From contig JBLINN010000217.1 in assembly GCA_047639325.1 (NCBI GenBank), positions 1 through 7,733 on the forward strand: a stretch of DNA of 7,733 bases, in the 5' to 3' direction. A model generated the notes under the pieces. It was not told the DNA's origin. It saw nothing but the letters and a program-made list of their open reading frames with translations, and made no database searches. The position numbers and the translations under genes are program-made. Shown one piece after another: positions 6,784 to 7,733 of the stretch (position 1 is the stretch's first letter; the number at the start of each line of letters is the position of its first letter). This DNA comes from NVQY01 sp047639325 (GTDB lineage Bacteria; Pseudomonadota; Alphaproteobacteria; Rhodobacterales; Rhodobacteraceae).

Positions 6784-6891
6784 TCGCCGCAATATTATGC
6801 AACCACCCTGACACTACAAAAGAAATCCCACGCGGCAGGAGGGCCATTGCGCAGTTTTATCAAACCGCTGCGATCCAGGGACCGGACCGGC

Positions 6892-6913
6892 CCAAAGGGC
6901 ATTTGGTTTTCTT
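6892..6913 (+). terminator. Possible intrinsic terminator after the OYE gene
   Basis: CCAAA (6892-6896) and TTTGG (6902-6906) form a five-base-pair stem with a GGGCA loop, followed directly by TTTTCTT. The stem is short, so the call is weak, but its position between two functionally unrelated genes fits. Confidence 0.35.
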
Positions 6914-6941
6914 GGGCAGGGTTTTCTGGGCCAGGAATAAT
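6912..6941 (+). promoter_or_regulatory. Candidate promoter for tex
   Basis: AATAAT (6936-6941) matches five of six bases of the -10 consensus, and TTGGGC (6912-6917) matches the TTG of the -35 box with 18 bases between. The -35 match is poor and it overlaps the possible terminator tail, so this is only a candidate. Confidence 0.25.
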
Positions 6942-6942
6942 G

Positions 6943-6991
6943 TATTGGGTTGGAGATTACCCTTGGTGAGGCTATGCCTCATTTCCCAATA
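6943..6991. repeat. Nested inverted repeat upstream of tex
   Basis: Outer arms TATTGGG (6943-6949) and CCCAATA (6985-6991) enclose a perfect inner hairpin TGAGGC-TAT-GCCTCA (6967-6981). The structure ends 6 bases before the AGGAGG ribosome binding site of tex at 6998-7003. It could be an RNA fold in the leader or an operator; the sequence does not decide which. Confidence 0.5.
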
Positions 6992-7008
6992 GCTGACAGG
7001 AGGCACCC

Positions 7009-7733
7009 ATGGACACTGCACATAGCATTGCACAGACAATCGCGACAGAGATCGTGGCACGCCCGGATCAGGTGAAAGCGGCAATTGCGTTACTTGACGA
7101 AGGGGCCACGGTGCCCTTTGTCGCGCGCTATCGCAAAGAAGCCACGGGTGGATTGGATGACACCCAGCTGCGTAATCTGGCAGACCGCATGGTTTATCTG
7201 CGCGAGCTTGAATCCCGCCGCGCAACCATCGCTGACTCGATCCGGTCTCAGGACAAGCTTAGCCCGGATCTGGCGCAGGCGATTGCCAAGGCCGACACCA
7301 AAGCAGAGCTTGAGGATATCTATCTGCCGTATAAACCCAAGCGGCGTACAAAAGCGATGATTGCGCAGGAAAATGGGTTGGAGCCGCTGCTCGAGGCTAT
7401 TCTAGCGGATCGTTTTGCAACCCCCGAGGCTCTGGCCGCTTCGTATTTGAACGACCAGGTTCCTGATGCGAAAAAAGCGCTGGAAGGCGCGCGTGATATC
7501 CTTGCTGAACGGTTATCGGAAAACGCGGTTCTGTTGCGAGAACTACGGAATTTCATGAAAAAAGAAGCGTTTTTGACGGCTAGGATGATCAAAGGGCAGG
7601 AACAGATAGGCGCGAAATTCTCGGATTACTTTGATCACCGCGAGCTTTGGTCAAAGGTCCCCTCGCATCGGGCCCTCGCTATGTTGCGCGCCTCAAAAGA
7701 GGGGGTTGTCACCGTCAATATTGCCCCGGATCC
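7009..7733 (+). CDS. tex: Tex family transcription accessory (S1 RNA-binding) protein, N-terminal part
   Basis: The first 241 codons of a gene that runs off the window end; the frame stays open from ATG 7009, which follows AGGAGG (6998-7003) at 5 nt. Tex is a conserved, roughly 750-800-residue nucleic-acid-binding protein with an N-terminal helical domain, a YqgF-like fold, a helix-hairpin-helix part and a C-terminal S1 domain; it is implicated in transcription and RNA-related processes. Only the helical N-terminal part is visible here. Its typical signatures are VPFVARYRKEATGGLDD (about residues 36-52) and YLPYKPKRRTK (about 105-115). The gene is a housekeeping type and unlike its catabolic neighbours, so it is probably a separate transcription unit. 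Nothing looks broken in the visible part. Confidence 0.95.
   Translation, partial: MDTAHSIAQTIATEIVARPDQVKAAIALLDEGATVPFVARYRKEATGGLDDTQLRNLADRMVYLRELESRRATIADSIRSQDKLSPDLAQAIAKADTKAELEDIYLPYKPKRRTKAMIAQENGLEPLLEAILADRFATPEALAASYLNDQVPDAKKALEGARDILAERLSENAVLLRELRNFMKKEAFLTARMIKGQEQIGAKFSDYFDHRELWSKVPSHRALAMLRASKEGVVTVNIAPD

Larger units (their letters stand above)
6784..7008. other. Intergenic region between OYE gene and tex
   Basis: 225 bases with no gene. From left to right it holds a small terminator-like hairpin (6892-6913), a weak promoter-like pair with AATAAT at 6936-6941 preceded 18 bases upstream by TTGGGC at 6912-6917, a nested inverted repeat (6943-6991) and the tex ribosome binding site. 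The layout suits the end of one unit and the start of another. Confidence 0.45.

Noticed and set aside
6860..7225. Minus-strand open frame of 121 codons across the tex start
   Set aside because: Overlaps the well-supported tex N-terminus and its leader, and its translation resembles no protein family.

Overview
The window reads as chromosomal DNA of an alphaproteobacterium, most likely of the Rhodobacterales (roseobacter) type. The basis is the moderately high GC content, two tandem phnE genes of which the second carries a long periplasmic insertion, and the overall look of the proteins. This placement is inference; no rRNA or other taxonomic marker is present. All recognisable genes lie on the + strand and no mobile element, tRNA, rRNA or CRISPR array is visible.

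Layout: (1) positions 1-1922 hold the end of one phosphonate ABC-transporter permease (phnE, cut by the window start) and a complete second permease, joined by an ATGA overlap. The ATPase (phnC) and binding protein (phnD) would be expected upstream, outside the window. (2) 1923-2208 is a gap with no convincing gene and one hairpin. (3) 2209-3584 is a two-gene unit: a Rieske non-heme iron oxygenase alpha subunit whose bridging acid is Glu, as in quaternary-ammonium oxygenases, translationally coupled to an unrecognised 73-residue protein. (4) 3735-5513 encodes a biotinyl-carrier domain fused in front of an acyl-CoA carboxylase carboxyltransferase. (5) 5674-6783 encodes a single-domain Old Yellow Enzyme (NADH:flavin oxidoreductase). 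(6) 7009 to the window end is the start of tex, a transcription accessory protein that probably forms a separate housekeeping unit.

How they may work together: uptake, then oxygenation by the Rieske enzyme, flavin-dependent reduction by the OYE, and biotin-dependent carboxylation of a CoA ester would make a plausible catabolic route. The substrate cannot be read from the sequence. Three partners are missing from the window: a Rieske reductase, a biotin carboxylase and any C-P bond-cleaving enzyme. The gaps of 150-290 bp between units mean a single operon is not shown. The most unusual items are the carrier-first BCCP-carboxyltransferase fusion, the Glu-type Rieske oxygenase with its coupled small protein beside a phosphonate transporter, a nested inverted repeat just upstream of the tex ribosome binding site, and a pair of words around the end of the carboxyltransferase gene that recur in the same order but each reverse-complemented.
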